64,000 nucleotides of DNA from JBBSEX01 sp038239345 (GTDB taxonomy: Bacteria; Acidobacteriota; Terriglobia; Bryobacterales; Bryobacteraceae). Within the stretch, counting starts at the first letter, position 1. Every line of letters starts with the position of its first letter. The stretch spans positions 11,687-75,686 of the forward strand of contig JBBSEX010000021.1 in the NCBI GenBank assembly GCA_038239345.1. The letters run 5' to 3'. The position numbers were made by a program, and so were the translations under genes. Below the pieces are notes generated by a model. It did not search any database. It was not told where the DNA came from and saw only the letters and a list, made by a program, of their open reading frames with translations. Shown here piece after piece: positions 8,791 to 16,914 of this stretch.

Positions 8791-8966
8791 TGGAATACTG
8801 CTTCACGTGTCCGTATTGCTGGGAAGAAATTTCCATGGTGCTGGATTCGTCCGTGCATCGCCAAACATACGTCGAGGACTGTGAAGTTTGTTGCAATCCA
8901 ATTGAATTGAGCTACGTGATGGAAGAGGAAGCACTGGTCGAATTCGAGGCCAGAATTTTGGAGTAA
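8790..8966 (+). CDS. CPXCG-motif cysteine-rich small protein
   Basis: This 58-residue ORF starts with an ATG whose A is the last base of the EAL stop codon (TGATG), so translation is probably coupled. It contains 'CFTCPYCWEEI' near the N-terminus and 'CEVCCNPIEL' near residue 31, two knuckles of a zinc ribbon, and an acidic C-terminus. It matches the CPXCG-motif-containing cysteine-rich protein family, whose function is unknown. Overlap with the EAL gene, which itself has an N-terminal Cys cluster, suggests a functional connection, but this is inference. Confidence 0.85.
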   Translation: MEYCFTCPYCWEEISMVLDSSVHRQTYVEDCEVCCNPIELSYVMEEEALVEFEARILE

Positions 8967-8971
8967 CGCGA

Positions 8972-8991
8972 CCGCAGATTTCTCTCTGCGG
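8972..8991. terminator. Bidirectional hairpin between CPXCG gene and tRNA-Val
   Basis: A perfect 7-bp inverted repeat (CCGCAGA, 6-nt loop, TCTGCGG) sits 5 bp after the CPXCG stop and 13 bp beyond the 3' end of the convergent tRNA-Val. On the plus strand it is followed by AGTTTAG, a poor T-run, so it is at best a weak intrinsic terminator for both directions. Confidence 0.55.
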
Positions 8992-9004
8992 AGTTTAGAA
9001 GGGA

Positions 9005-9081
9005 TGGTGGGCGCGCAGGGACTCGAACCCCGGGCCTCCTGCGTGTGAAGCAGGCGCTCTAACCAGCTGAGCTACGCGCCC
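9005..9081 (-). tRNA. tRNA-Val(CAC)
   Basis: The reverse complement folds into a complete 77-nt cloverleaf: acceptor GGGCGCG/CGCGCCC, discriminator A, encoded CCA (9005-9007), D arm GCTC...GAGC, anticodon stem CCTGC/GCAGG with loop TTCACAC (anticodon CAC), and T loop TTCGAGT. Valine is assigned from the anticodon. CAC is a supplementary anticodon reading GUG. Confidence 0.95.
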
Positions 9082-9148
9082 CGATTGATTCTTTTCAATT
9101 CTACTACAGCCATCTAGTCAGTTATCCTGGTAGTCAGGGAGGGCTTTC

Positions 9149-10405
9149 ATGCGCCCCTTGCTAATCGCCACGTTGCTCTCGTCCGGGATTTGCTCCGCCG
9201 CGCGAGTCGTCGCTGTAGATGTAAACGGCGTAGTCCAGCCGATTACTGTCGAGATCATTTCCCGCGCCATCGATCAGGCAAAACGAGAAAACGCCGACGC
9301 CATCCTAATCAGGCTGAACACTCCAGGTGGGCTGCTGGAATCCACGCGGCAAATTAACGAAAAAATCATCAACTCGCCGGTCCCGGTAATCACCTACGTC
9401 ACTCCCAGTGGAGGCCGCGCGGCATCCGCCGGCTTTCTCCTATTGGAAACGGGCGATATCGCGGTGATGGCGCCGGCGACGAACACGGGCGCGGCGTCTC
9501 CTGTGCTGCTAGGGCAACAGATGGATCCCGTAATGCGGGCGAAAGTAGAAAACGACTCAGCGGCTGGATTGCGGGCGATGACGCAGAAGCGCGGGCGGAA
9601 TAGCGATCTCGCTGAGAAAGCCATTCGCGAAGCCAAGGCGTTCACCGAAAAAGAAGCGCTCGACAATCATTTGATCGACTTGATCGCCGCTGATGAGAAA
9701 GCCTTGTTCAATCAATTAAACGGGCGCGAGATCACCCGCTTCGACGGCCGCAAGCAGAAGCTCGATCTTGGCAACACACAAGTCTCAAATTACGAAATGA
9801 CTACCCGGCAGCGCGTAATTGAAGCGGTCAGCGATCCTAACATCGGGTTCATTCTGTTGGCCCTGGGGGCTCTTGGCGTGTATGTCGAGTTTTCCCATCC
9901 AGGCTTGATTCTGCCAGGGGTCCTGGGTGCGATCATGGCGCTGCTGGGGCTTTCGTCGTTGTCGGTGATGCCAATTAATTGGATTGGCGCCAGCTTGCTG
10001 ATTCTCGCTTTGGCGATGTTTGTTCTCGAGGCGAAGTTCACCTCGCATGGCATCCTTGGGATCGGGGGAGCAGTCGCGATGGTGCTAGGCGCCATTCTGC
10101 TAATTGACGCGCCGCCCGAGTTGCGAATCCACGTCGAAACAGCGCTGGCTGTAACCATCCCGTTCGCGATGATTACGATTTTCCTGATGTCCTTGGTGTT
10201 GAAAGCAAGGGCAAGCAAGGTAATCACGGGGTTGTCGGCGATGCTGGATGAGATCGGCGAAGCGCGCACCCGGCTTGCGCCCAACGGAACCGTGTTTGTG
10301 CACGGCGAATATTGGGAAGCTGTCTCGTCGGCCCCCGTGGAATCTGGGGCCAAGGTGCGAGTATCGGCAGTGGATGGACTGGTGTTGCGCGTGGAGCCGC
10401 TTTAG
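9149..10405 (+). CDS. NfeD-family membrane serine protease (ClpP class)
   Basis: The 418-residue protein has a signal peptide (about 1-18), a ClpP/SppA-like protease domain (about 19-215), a block of four or so transmembrane helices (about 232-350) and a C-terminal OB-fold NfeD domain (about 360-418). The protease domain shows 'LNTPGGLLEST' and 'PSGGRAASAGFLLL', with Ser93 the likely nucleophile and Lys132 a candidate general base, matching the Ser-Lys dyad of characterised archaeal 1510-N proteases. These long NfeD proteins usually partner with a SPFH/stomatin gene, but none lies next to it here. It starts with ATG after a strong Shine-Dalgarno (AGGGAGG). Its stop overlaps the convergent tex stop by 4 bp. 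Confidence 0.9.
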   Translation: MRPLLIATLLSSGICSAARVVAVDVNGVVQPITVEIISRAIDQAKRENADAILIRLNTPGGLLESTRQINEKIINSPVPVITYVTPSGGRAASAGFLLLETGDIAVMAPATNTGAASPVLLGQQMDPVMRAKVENDSAAGLRAMTQKRGRNSDLAEKAIREAKAFTEKEALDNHLIDLIAADEKALFNQLNGREITRFDGRKQKLDLGNTQVSNYEMTTRQRVIEAVSDPNIGFILLALGALGVYVEFSHPGLILPGVLGAIMALLGLSSLSVMPINWIGASLLILALAMFVLEAKFTSHGILGIGGAVAMVLGAILLIDAPPELRIHVETALAVTIPFAMITIFLMSLVLKARASKVITGLSAMLDEIGEARTRLAPNGTVFVHGEYWEAVSSAPVESGAKVRVSAVDGLVLRVEPL

Positions 10406-12684
10406 CGGCGCTTGAACTTGTCCGATAGCTTTGCCAACTGCTCGTCCATCGACGGCTTCTTGGGCGGATCCATCTTTGCGAGCTTCGGGTGCGGACGTTC
10501 CTTCGGCTGAGAGCGGTCGTCGAGTGCTTTAATCGACAACGCGATCCGCCTCGCCTTCGCGTCGGCGGAGAGGACCTTTACTTTCACAATCTGACCAACC
10601 TTCGCTGCGTCGTTCGGATCTTTGATGAAACGGCTGGAGAGTTCGCTGACGTGCACCAATCCGTCCTGATGGACACCGATATCGACGAATGCGCCGAAGT
10701 TCGTGACGTTGGTGACAACGCCTTCCAGAATCATCCCCGGCGTCAGGTCTTTGATCTCCCGCACATCCTCGCGAAATTGCGCCACGGCGAACTTCTCGCG
10801 CGGATCGCGGCCCGGCTTGCGAAGCTCCTCCCGAATGTCGTTTAGGGTAAACATGCCGACCGAGGCGCTTTGGAAATCCTCCATCTTCACGCGTTCCACC
10901 AGTTCCGGCTTGGCCACTAATTGCTCCACGCTAACGCCAAGAGAGCTGGCAATCTTCTCCACGACGGGATACGATTCGGGATGCACCGCGGTGATATCCA
11001 GGGCATTCCCACCACCGCGAATGCGAAGAAAACCGGCGGACTGTTCGAATGTCTTCGGACCGAAACCGGGCACGGCGCGCAGTTCCACGCGCGACTTGAA
11101 CTTGCCGTTCTGGTTGCGATACTCCACTACCTTCTGCGCGGTGCGCTCGTTGATTCCCGCCACGTAACGCAGTAAAGCGAACGACGCCGTATTCAGATCG
11201 ACGCCCACTCGATTCACACAGGATTCGACCGTGTTTTCCAGGCCCTGCATCAGACGCTTCTGGTCTACGTCATGCTGATACTGGCCCACGCCGATCGACT
11301 TCGGATCGATCTTCACGAGTTCCGCCAGGGGATCCTGTAACCGCCGGGCAATGGAAATTGCGCCACGTACAGTCAGGTCGAGATCGGGAAATTCCTGTCG
11401 CGCGATGTCCGACGCCGAATATACCGACGCGCCGCTTTCATTCACCACGACGCTAAATACTGTGTGTAAACCGGCTTGTTTCAAAAAATCCTGCACAAAG
11501 GCCGAAGCCTCGCGCGAGCCCGTTCCGTTACCAATGGAAATCGCCCGCACTTTGTGCCGGGCAACCAGGCTAGCCAGCGTCTTGACCGACCCCGCCACAT
11601 CGTTACGCGGTTCCAACGGATAGATCACGGCGTCTTCCAGGGACTTTCCGGTGTCGTCGACCACGGCGATTTTGCAACCCGTCCGCAAGCCGGGATCCAC
11701 CGCCAATACGCTCAACATACCGGCTGGCGGAGCAAGAAGCAGGTTGCCTAGATTTTCGCGAAATACGCGGATGGCTTCTTCGTCGGAGCGATCTTTCAAT
11801 TCCAAACGCACCTCGGTCTGAATCGCTGGATTCAGCAGGCGTCGATAGGAATCCTCGATGGCTTGTTCCAGATGCGGAACCCACTCACCGTGATCGCGGA
11901 TGACTTTGTTCTTCAGGTAAAGCAGAGGCTTCTCATCCGGCATCTCAATTTCGAAGAATAGGAAGCCTTCTTTGGAGCCGCGGCGTATGGCCAGCATCCG
12001 GTGCGACGGAATCTTCGCCGCTGGCTCGCTGTACTGAACGTACATCTTGTATTTGCCTTCGGGGTCGTCAACGCCTTCGATGGCGCGGCTGACCACCAGG
12101 CCTTCGTCCATCATCATTTGGCGGATTACCTTACGATAGTCGGCGCTTTCACTCACCCACTCGGCGATGATATTGCGCGCGCCGGCCAGAGCATCAAGCT
12201 CGGAAGCCACGCCCTTTTCGGCGTCGACAAATGTCCCGGCGTATTCGGCCAACGTCTGGCCGCCGGCAACCTGATCCCAAATATATTTTGCCAGCGGTTC
12301 CAATCCCATATCGCGCGCGATGGATGCTTTTGTCCGGCGTTTTGGCTTGTACGGCAAGTAAAGATCTTCGAGTTCGTTCTTCTCCAGCGTGGCGGTGATT
12401 CTGGCCTTCAACTCATCCGTTAGTTTGCCTTGTTCGGCGATGGAGGCAAGAACGGTCTCGCGGCGATCTTCCAGTTCGCGGAAGTATTCCAGCTTTTCCT
12501 GAATGTCACGGATCTGCACTTCATCGAGGTTGCCGGTGACTTCCTTGCGATAGCGGGCTATAAACGGCACGGTAGCTCCTTCGTCCAGAAGAGCGATGGT
12601 GGCTACGGCGCTTTTTAGGCTGACACTTAGTTGCTTGGAAATGTGGAGTAAGACTTCAGTAGAAAGGGTACGAGGTTGCAACAT
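10402..12684 (-). CDS. tex: Tex-family RNA-binding transcription accessory protein
   Basis: The 760-residue protein has the Tex architecture: an N-terminal helical domain, a YqgF/RNase H-like domain (VLAVDPGLRTGCKIAVVD, about 335-460), helix-hairpin-helix segments ('ALLRYVAGINERTAQKVVEYR' region, about 510-580), and a C-terminal S1 RNA-binding domain ('GMILEGVVTNVTNFGAFVDI', about 655-725). Tex binds nucleic acid and influences transcription and RNA turnover. The start is taken at ATG 12684 (MLQPRTLSTEVL). The longer reading from 12747 would overlap the divergent lipoprotein gene and adds no conserved sequence. The basic tail ends in KFKRR. Confidence 0.93.
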   Translation of the reverse strand: MLQPRTLSTEVLLHISKQLSVSLKSAVATIALLDEGATVPFIARYRKEVTGNLDEVQIRDIQEKLEYFRELEDRRETVLASIAEQGKLTDELKARITATLEKNELEDLYLPYKPKRRTKASIARDMGLEPLAKYIWDQVAGGQTLAEYAGTFVDAEKGVASELDALAGARNIIAEWVSESADYRKVIRQMMMDEGLVVSRAIEGVDDPEGKYKMYVQYSEPAAKIPSHRMLAIRRGSKEGFLFFEIEMPDEKPLLYLKNKVIRDHGEWVPHLEQAIEDSYRRLLNPAIQTEVRLELKDRSDEEAIRVFRENLGNLLLAPPAGMLSVLAVDPGLRTGCKIAVVDDTGKSLEDAVIYPLEPRNDVAGSVKTLASLVARHKVRAISIGNGTGSREASAFVQDFLKQAGLHTVFSVVVNESGASVYSASDIARQEFPDLDLTVRGAISIARRLQDPLAELVKIDPKSIGVGQYQHDVDQKRLMQGLENTVESCVNRVGVDLNTASFALLRYVAGINERTAQKVVEYRNQNGKFKSRVELRAVPGFGPKTFEQSAGFLRIRGGGNALDITAVHPESYPVVEKIASSLGVSVEQLVAKPELVERVKMEDFQSASVGMFTLNDIREELRKPGRDPREKFAVAQFREDVREIKDLTPGMILEGVVTNVTNFGAFVDIGVHQDGLVHVSELSSRFIKDPNDAAKVGQIVKVKVLSADAKARRIALSIKALDDRSQPKERPHPKLAKMDPPKKPSMDEQLAKLSDKFKRR

Positions 12685-12725
12685 AGCGATTCGGGAACCT
12701 TTATGATAGCGACTGAGGAGCTGCG

Positions 12726-13010
12726 ATGAAATATTTTGTGCTCGCAATTGTGCTGGCCAGTTTGACGGCGTGCTCGCGGGAAGATTCGAATCAGGTGAAG
12801 CGCGAATTGAAGGAGGAAGGGCAGAAAACGAAAGAGCAGTTAAAGCAGGCCGGACAGGAATTAAAGCAAGCGGGAAAAGAATCGGCGCAGGAGATTAAAG
12901 AGGCGACTCGATCGGCCGATGAAAAGCTCAACAAGGCCGCCCAGGAAACGAAACAGAAGGTTCGCCAGGCGACCCAGGATGCCAAGCGCGATCTGAAAGA
13001 CGACCACTAG
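12726..13010 (+). CDS. Small Lys/Glu-rich helical lipoprotein
   Basis: This 94-residue protein has a lipoprotein signal peptide ending in the lipobox LTAC, so Cys16 would be lipidated. The rest is a charged amphipathic helix with a repeating pattern of Lys, Gln, Ala and Glu (KEEGQKTKEQLKQAGQELK and so on), resembling LEA-like or apolipoprotein-like 11-residue repeats. It has no enzyme motif. A good Shine-Dalgarno (GAGGAG) precedes the ATG, and a TATGAT -10 candidate lies at 12702-12707. The function is unknown; an envelope-stabilising or desiccation role is only a guess from composition. Confidence 0.8.
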   Translation: MKYFVLAIVLASLTACSREDSNQVKRELKEEGQKTKEQLKQAGQELKQAGKESAQEIKEATRSADEKLNKAAQETKQKVRQATQDAKRDLKDDH

Positions 13011-13019
13011 AGCAGTGGC

Positions 13020-13982
13020 TTGAAAACGCTTTTGTGGATTGCGTTTTTGCAGTCGACGGTGGCCGGGCGGGTAGAGAGCGTGAGCGCGATCGCCGATCCT
13101 GGGAAGCGGATCGTCGAATTGCAAAAACTGCTCACGCCGGCGGCCTCGGAAGTGGAGCGGACTTTGATTGCGAGACAAATGTTTCGCGCCTCCGTTGAAG
13201 CTCGACAACCGGAAGCCATCATTCAATATGGTGAAGCTCTGCTGGCGGAGGGTTCTGCCGACGTGTCTGTACTCGCCAATATGGCGATCGCCTTCGGTGA
13301 TCAATGGCGCAATTTGGATACGGCTTGGGCTTACGTGAAAGATGCCGGGCGCGGTGAGTCCGATCCTGAGTTGGTGCTGGAAGCGAAGGGTTGGATCCTG
13401 TGCCGCATGGGCCGCTCCCGCGAAGGCGAACCGCTGTTACGCCAATCGTTGCGGCTGCGGCGTACGGAAAGCGTTCTGTTTCACTTGGCCGAAGTGCTTG
13501 GGCATTCGCCTGAGGCGGAGGATTTGCGAAGGCAAGCGGCAGATCTGTGGATCGAGTCGTTACGACCTCGTTTTCAAAACGAACCCATTTCGGACTTTAC
13601 GCTGCAACCGCTCGACGGCCGGCCGATTCGGTTATCGGATTTCAAAGGCAAAGTAATAATGCTGCACTTCTGGGCAACATGGTGCGGCCCCTGCCGGCGT
13701 GAGCTTCCGGCGATCGCCGAAGCTTATCGGAAGTATAAGGCGCAGGGATTCGAAGTGCTGGCGATCACCGCCGAGGACGCCGCGGACGTAGCGGAATACT
13801 TACGAGATAAACCGCTCCCGTTCCCGACGGTGCTCGACGGCCGGATGGAAGCCACCTACGGCGTGGAAGGCTATCCGGCAACTATATTCATCGACCGCTC
13901 GGGACGAATTCGGCTACGCCATGGAGAGTTCACGCGACCGTTCGAACTTCACGCCATCGTTGAAGATTTGTTACAGAAGTAA
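13020..13982 (+). CDS. Exported TlpA-like thioredoxin-domain protein
   Basis: The 320-residue protein starts with TTG at 13020 and a short signal peptide (MKTLLWIAFLQSTVAG). An N-terminal helical, TPR-like part (about 25-180) is followed by a TlpA/ResA-type thioredoxin domain (about 185-318). The redox motif is W-C222-G-P-C225 and the cis-Pro region is 'VEGYPATIFIDRSGRI'. Such proteins reduce or exchange disulfides in the periplasm, often for cytochrome c maturation. The start lies 9 bp after the lipoprotein stop, and a small hairpin (CCACT/AGTGG, 13004-13018) occupies the gap just before the TTG, which could dampen initiation. It ends 1 bp from the convergent methyltransferase stop. Confidence 0.85.
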   Translation: MKTLLWIAFLQSTVAGRVESVSAIADPGKRIVELQKLLTPAASEVERTLIARQMFRASVEARQPEAIIQYGEALLAEGSADVSVLANMAIAFGDQWRNLDTAWAYVKDAGRGESDPELVLEAKGWILCRMGRSREGEPLLRQSLRLRRTESVLFHLAEVLGHSPEAEDLRRQAADLWIESLRPRFQNEPISDFTLQPLDGRPIRLSDFKGKVIMLHFWATWCGPCRRELPAIAEAYRKYKAQGFEVLAITAEDAADVAEYLRDKPLPFPTVLDGRMEATYGVEGYPATIFIDRSGRIRLRHGEFTRPFELHAIVEDLLQK

Positions 13983-13983
13983 G

Positions 13984-14652
13984 TTATTTTTTCTGAAAAA
14001 TCGCCATATATTGGCTATGCGGAATGTGTTCGTGTTGGGAGACTAAGCGGTAACCGTTGGCTTCCACTTCGTGAATCACCGCGTCTTCATCCAGGCGTAT
14101 ATGTTCCAGGGCGCGATCACCGCTGTCCATCGCCCCGCGCCGTTTATAGTAATCGACGATGACGAAACGCCCGCCGGCTTTTAATGCCGCGCCGATATTC
14201 GCTAGCATCTTCTCGGGATAATCGAAGTGATGATAGACATCGAGGGCGAGCACCACATCCACGGATCCCGCCGGCAGCTTGGGATCGGTTTCGGTGCCCA
14301 GAAGCAACGATACATTGGCCAGCTTCGCAGTGCGGATTTTAGCCTTCGCCTTATCCAGAAAATCGGTCTGAATATCTTCGCCGATAACCTTACCGTCCGG
14401 CCCCACCGCCGCGCTGAGAAAGGGCAAAAGGTAGCCTGGCCCGGTGCCAAGATCGGCCACCGACATTCCCGGTTGCAAACGTAATGCCTCGACGAGTTCC
14501 CTTGGTTTCTGCCGCTCATCCCGGCCCGGTTCATCTAGCGCTTGGGCAAGTTCCGCGCGCCCTTCCGCGGTCTTATAGCGCTCATTCGCTTTCTCGGCCA
14601 CTTGCGCGCTACAAAGTGCGCCGCACACGGCAAGTACAAAAAGAGTTTTCAT
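13984..14652 (-). CDS. Class I SAM-dependent methyltransferase with signal peptide
   Basis: The 222-residue protein combines a clear Sec signal peptide (MKTLFVLAVCGALCSAQ) with a complete class I methyltransferase domain: motif I 'VADLGTGPGYLLP', acidic loop 'VIGEDIQ', motif 'VDVVLALDVYHHF' and a 'LKAGGRFVIVDYYKRRG' strand. It resembles UbiE/Methyltransf_11-type proteins. Export of a SAM-dependent enzyme is odd because SAM is cytoplasmic; the hydrophobic segment could instead be an uncleaved membrane anchor with the domain inside. The start codon overlaps the hom stop (ATGA), so the two genes are translationally coupled. Substrate unknown. Confidence 0.85.
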   Translation of the reverse strand: MKTLFVLAVCGALCSAQVAEKANERYKTAEGRAELAQALDEPGRDERQKPRELVEALRLQPGMSVADLGTGPGYLLPFLSAAVGPDGKVIGEDIQTDFLDKAKAKIRTAKLANVSLLLGTETDPKLPAGSVDVVLALDVYHHFDYPEKMLANIGAALKAGGRFVIVDYYKRRGAMDSGDRALEHIRLDEDAVIHEVEANGYRLVSQHEHIPHSQYMAIFQKK

Positions 14653-15953
14653 AACGACTTCTCCATGGGCATCGCCAGCGGCGGTTCCAGCAGGAAATCC
14701 ATCTCATTCATCTGGGCAACCGCATCGCGAATCGATTGCTCGGACGTCGGCTCCACGGTGATCACGAAAGGAAGATCGCGCCAGTCGTCGGACGGAAGTT
14801 GCAGCACCGCGTCGAGACTGATGCCCTGGCCGGCCAGCGCCCCGGCAAGCTTCGCGATAATTCCCGGGCCGTCCTTGACCCGGAAGCGCAGGTAGTATGC
14901 GGACTTCAGCAGCGTGACGGGAATTGGAAGATACTCGCCCAGCCGCTCATGCGCGAAGGGCGACACGCGTTCCGGACTTCCGTAACGAATTTCGCGAGCG
15001 ACGCGCATTAGATCGCTAACCACCGCAACTCCAGTGGGATGCGGACCGGCCCCGCGGCCGTAATAAAACGTATCCTGCCCATATTGTCCGCGCACCCAAA
15101 TCGCGTTGTAGGCGCCTTGCACGCCGGCAATGATCGTCGAGTTGGGAATCAACGAGGGCCGCACGGAAAGAATCAGTCCGTCGGGCGTCTGGCGCGCGGC
15201 GCAAATTAGTCGAATGGTGTGCTGCAACTGATGCGCGTAGAGGAAATCGACGGGGCAGATACGGCGAATTCCTTCTGTATAAATATCGGTTGGCTCGATG
15301 CGTTCGCCAAAAGCCAGCGCCGACAAGATCGCGAGTTTTGAGCGGGCGTCGAAACCATCGATATCGGCGCTTGGATCCACTTCGGCATACCCCAGCCGCT
15401 GCGCTTCGGCCAAAACCGCAGCGAAATCCGAGCCATGTTTTTCGATCTCAGTAAGAATGTAGTTGCTGGTGCCGTTGAGGATGCCAAACAAGGCCGTGAT
15501 GCGATCGCCGGAGATGCCTTCGCGAAGAACGGCGTGAATAGGAATGCCGCCAGCAACGCTCGCCTCCATTGCCAGATTTACTTTTCCCGCGATGGCCGCG
15601 TCCCAGATTTCGCCGCCACGGGCTGCCATCAATTCTTTGTTCGCGGTGACTACGGATTTCCCTTCGCCGATTGCGGCGTTGACAATCTCCCGGGCAACAC
15701 CCGTGCCGCCGACTAACTCGGCGACAATGTCCACTTCGGGATGCTTCACGACATCGCGCCAGTCTGTAGTGCGAATCACATCGCCGATGGCGGAAGGCAG
15801 CATCTTCGAATTCACGCTAGGGCTGCAGACCACCTTTACTTTCAATTCGAAGCCGAGTTTTAAGGCAATTTGTTGGGCATTTTCCGCCAGGATAGCTAAC
15901 GTTCCGGAGCCGACGTTGCCTAGTCCGACAACCCCGACGTTCACTTCTCGCAT
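14649..15953 (-). CDS. hom: Homoserine dehydrogenase
   Basis: The 434-residue enzyme has an N-terminal NAD(P)-binding Rossmann fold ('VGVVGLGNVGSGTLAIL'), the catalytic homoserine dehydrogenase domain (signature 'LGYAEVDPSADIDGFDARSKL' region, about 170-200) and a C-terminal ACT domain (about 350-425, 'FRVKDGPGIIAKLAGALAG'). It reduces aspartate semialdehyde to homoserine in threonine/methionine synthesis, and the ACT domain usually gives threonine feedback control. It is not fused to aspartokinase. The ATG at 15953 lies 8 nt after a -10-like TATCAT, suggesting a leaderless transcript. The downstream exported methyltransferase overlaps it by 4 nt. Confidence 0.95.
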   Translation of the reverse strand: MREVNVGVVGLGNVGSGTLAILAENAQQIALKLGFELKVKVVCSPSVNSKMLPSAIGDVIRTTDWRDVVKHPEVDIVAELVGGTGVAREIVNAAIGEGKSVVTANKELMAARGGEIWDAAIAGKVNLAMEASVAGGIPIHAVLREGISGDRITALFGILNGTSNYILTEIEKHGSDFAAVLAEAQRLGYAEVDPSADIDGFDARSKLAILSALAFGERIEPTDIYTEGIRRICPVDFLYAHQLQHTIRLICAARQTPDGLILSVRPSLIPNSTIIAGVQGAYNAIWVRGQYGQDTFYYGRGAGPHPTGVAVVSDLMRVAREIRYGSPERVSPFAHERLGEYLPIPVTLLKSAYYLRFRVKDGPGIIAKLAGALAGQGISLDAVLQLPSDDWRDLPFVITVEPTSEQSIRDAVAQMNEMDFLLEPPLAMPMEKSL

Positions 15954-15958
15954 AACTG

Positions 15959-15969
15959 GTTATGATAAC
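15959..15969. promoter_or_regulatory. Shared near-palindromic -10 for hom and the divergent gene
   Basis: The 11-bp near-palindrome GTTATGATAAC reads as TATGAT towards the right (15961-15966, 12 nt before ATG 15979) and as TATCAT towards the left (15962-15967, 8 nt before the hom ATG). The whole divergent gap is only 25 bp. No -35 match is visible on either side. Confidence 0.45.
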
Positions 15970-15978
15970 AGTAAGCTT

Positions 15979-16311
15979 ATGAATCGCCGTTTACTACTGC
16001 TGGCTTTGACGATCATGACGGTCGGCCTGAACGGGCAGACGTCGCCCGGGTACGATCCAAGGCGGCCCCAGACCGAACAGAAAGAAGAAGATGTTAAGCT
16101 TCCGAACGGAAAATCGCAGCGCCAGGAGATCGTCAAGCTCGATTACCAGAAAGCCCTGGATGATGCTGTAGATCTCGTCCGGCTGTCCGAAGAATTAAAG
16201 GCCATCCTTGAAAAAGACGGACACTCCGTGTTCTCTCTAACTGCCGTAAAGAAGACCGAAGAGATTGAGAAACTGGCGAAGCGCATTCGCTCGCGCATCA
16301 AGGGGAGTTAG
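15979..16311 (+). CDS. Small exported protein, unknown function
   Basis: The 110-residue protein has a signal peptide (MNRRLLLLALTIMTVGLNGQ) and a charged, mostly helical mature part with 'KLDYQKALDDAVDLVRLSEELKAIL' (seen in two short blocks) and a basic end (RIRSRIKGS). Upstream in-frame codons overlap hom and look non-coding, so ATG 15979 is chosen. I do not recognise the family. It precedes pyrR by about 35 bp and could share a transcript with it. Confidence 0.75.
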   Translation: MNRRLLLLALTIMTVGLNGQTSPGYDPRRPQTEQKEEDVKLPNGKSQRQEIVKLDYQKALDDAVDLVRLSEELKAILEKDGHSVFSLTAVKKTEEIEKLAKRIRSRIKGS

Positions 16312-16346
16312 GTTCCCTTCCTTGTGATACTCTGAGTCGTTTGCCT

Positions 16347-16913
16347 ATGCCAGCGACCCGCGAAAAAGCCCAGTTGATGTCCGCTTCGGAGATTGATCGT
16401 ACCCTGGTGCGATTAGCCCATGAAATTCTCGAACGAGGCGGCCCCCTTGAACAGCTTGCTCTAATCGGTATCCGCCGCCGCGGTGTGCCGCTCGCGCAAA
16501 GATTGGCGAAAAAAATCCAGAGCCTGGAAAATCTGGAAGTGCCCGTGGGGCTACTGGACATCAATTTGTATCGCGATGATCTATCGACCGTGTCTCATAC
16601 CCCGGTAATCAATTCTACGGAAATTCCTTTTCCCATCAAGGGCCGGAACATCATCTTGACCGACGATGTTTTGTACACCGGCCGGACCATTCGCGCCGCT
16701 CTCGATGCGCTGTTCGATCACGGCCGTCCCGCTCGCGTACAGTTGTTGGTGCTGATCGATCGCGGCCATCGCGAACTGCCGATAGAGGCGAGCTATGTCG
16801 GGCGCATGGTCCAAACTACCGATCGCGAAATCATCGAAGTGAAATTCCAGGAAATCGACGGCATGGAAAAAGTATTGATGGTGGAAAGAGAACCTGACGG
16901 CGACGGAACCTAA
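16347..16913 (+). CDS. pyrR: PyrR: bifunctional pyr regulator / uracil phosphoribosyltransferase
   Basis: The 188-residue protein has the type I phosphoribosyltransferase PRPP loop 'NIILTDDVLYTGRTIRAAL' and PyrR-typical flanking motifs ('LIGIRRRGVPLAQRLA', 'VGLLDINLYRDDLS'). PyrR binds UMP and pyr mRNA to control the operon, and can form UMP from uracil and PRPP. It is first in a pyrR-pyrB-pyrC operon, with pyrB starting 1 bp after its stop. ATG 16347 is chosen; an in-frame TTG lies at 16341. Only 35 bp separate it from the preceding gene, so there is no room for the long attenuator leader used by Bacillus; control may be translational or absent. Confidence 0.93.
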   Translation: MPATREKAQLMSASEIDRTLVRLAHEILERGGPLEQLALIGIRRRGVPLAQRLAKKIQSLENLEVPVGLLDINLYRDDLSTVSHTPVINSTEIPFPIKGRNIILTDDVLYTGRTIRAALDALFDHGRPARVQLLVLIDRGHRELPIEASYVGRMVQTTDREIIEVKFQEIDGMEKVLMVEREPDGDGT

Positions 16914-16914
16914 G

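Noticed and set aside
12685..12747. Upstream start for tex
   Set aside because: It would overlap the lipoprotein start region and adds 21 residues with no family similarity.
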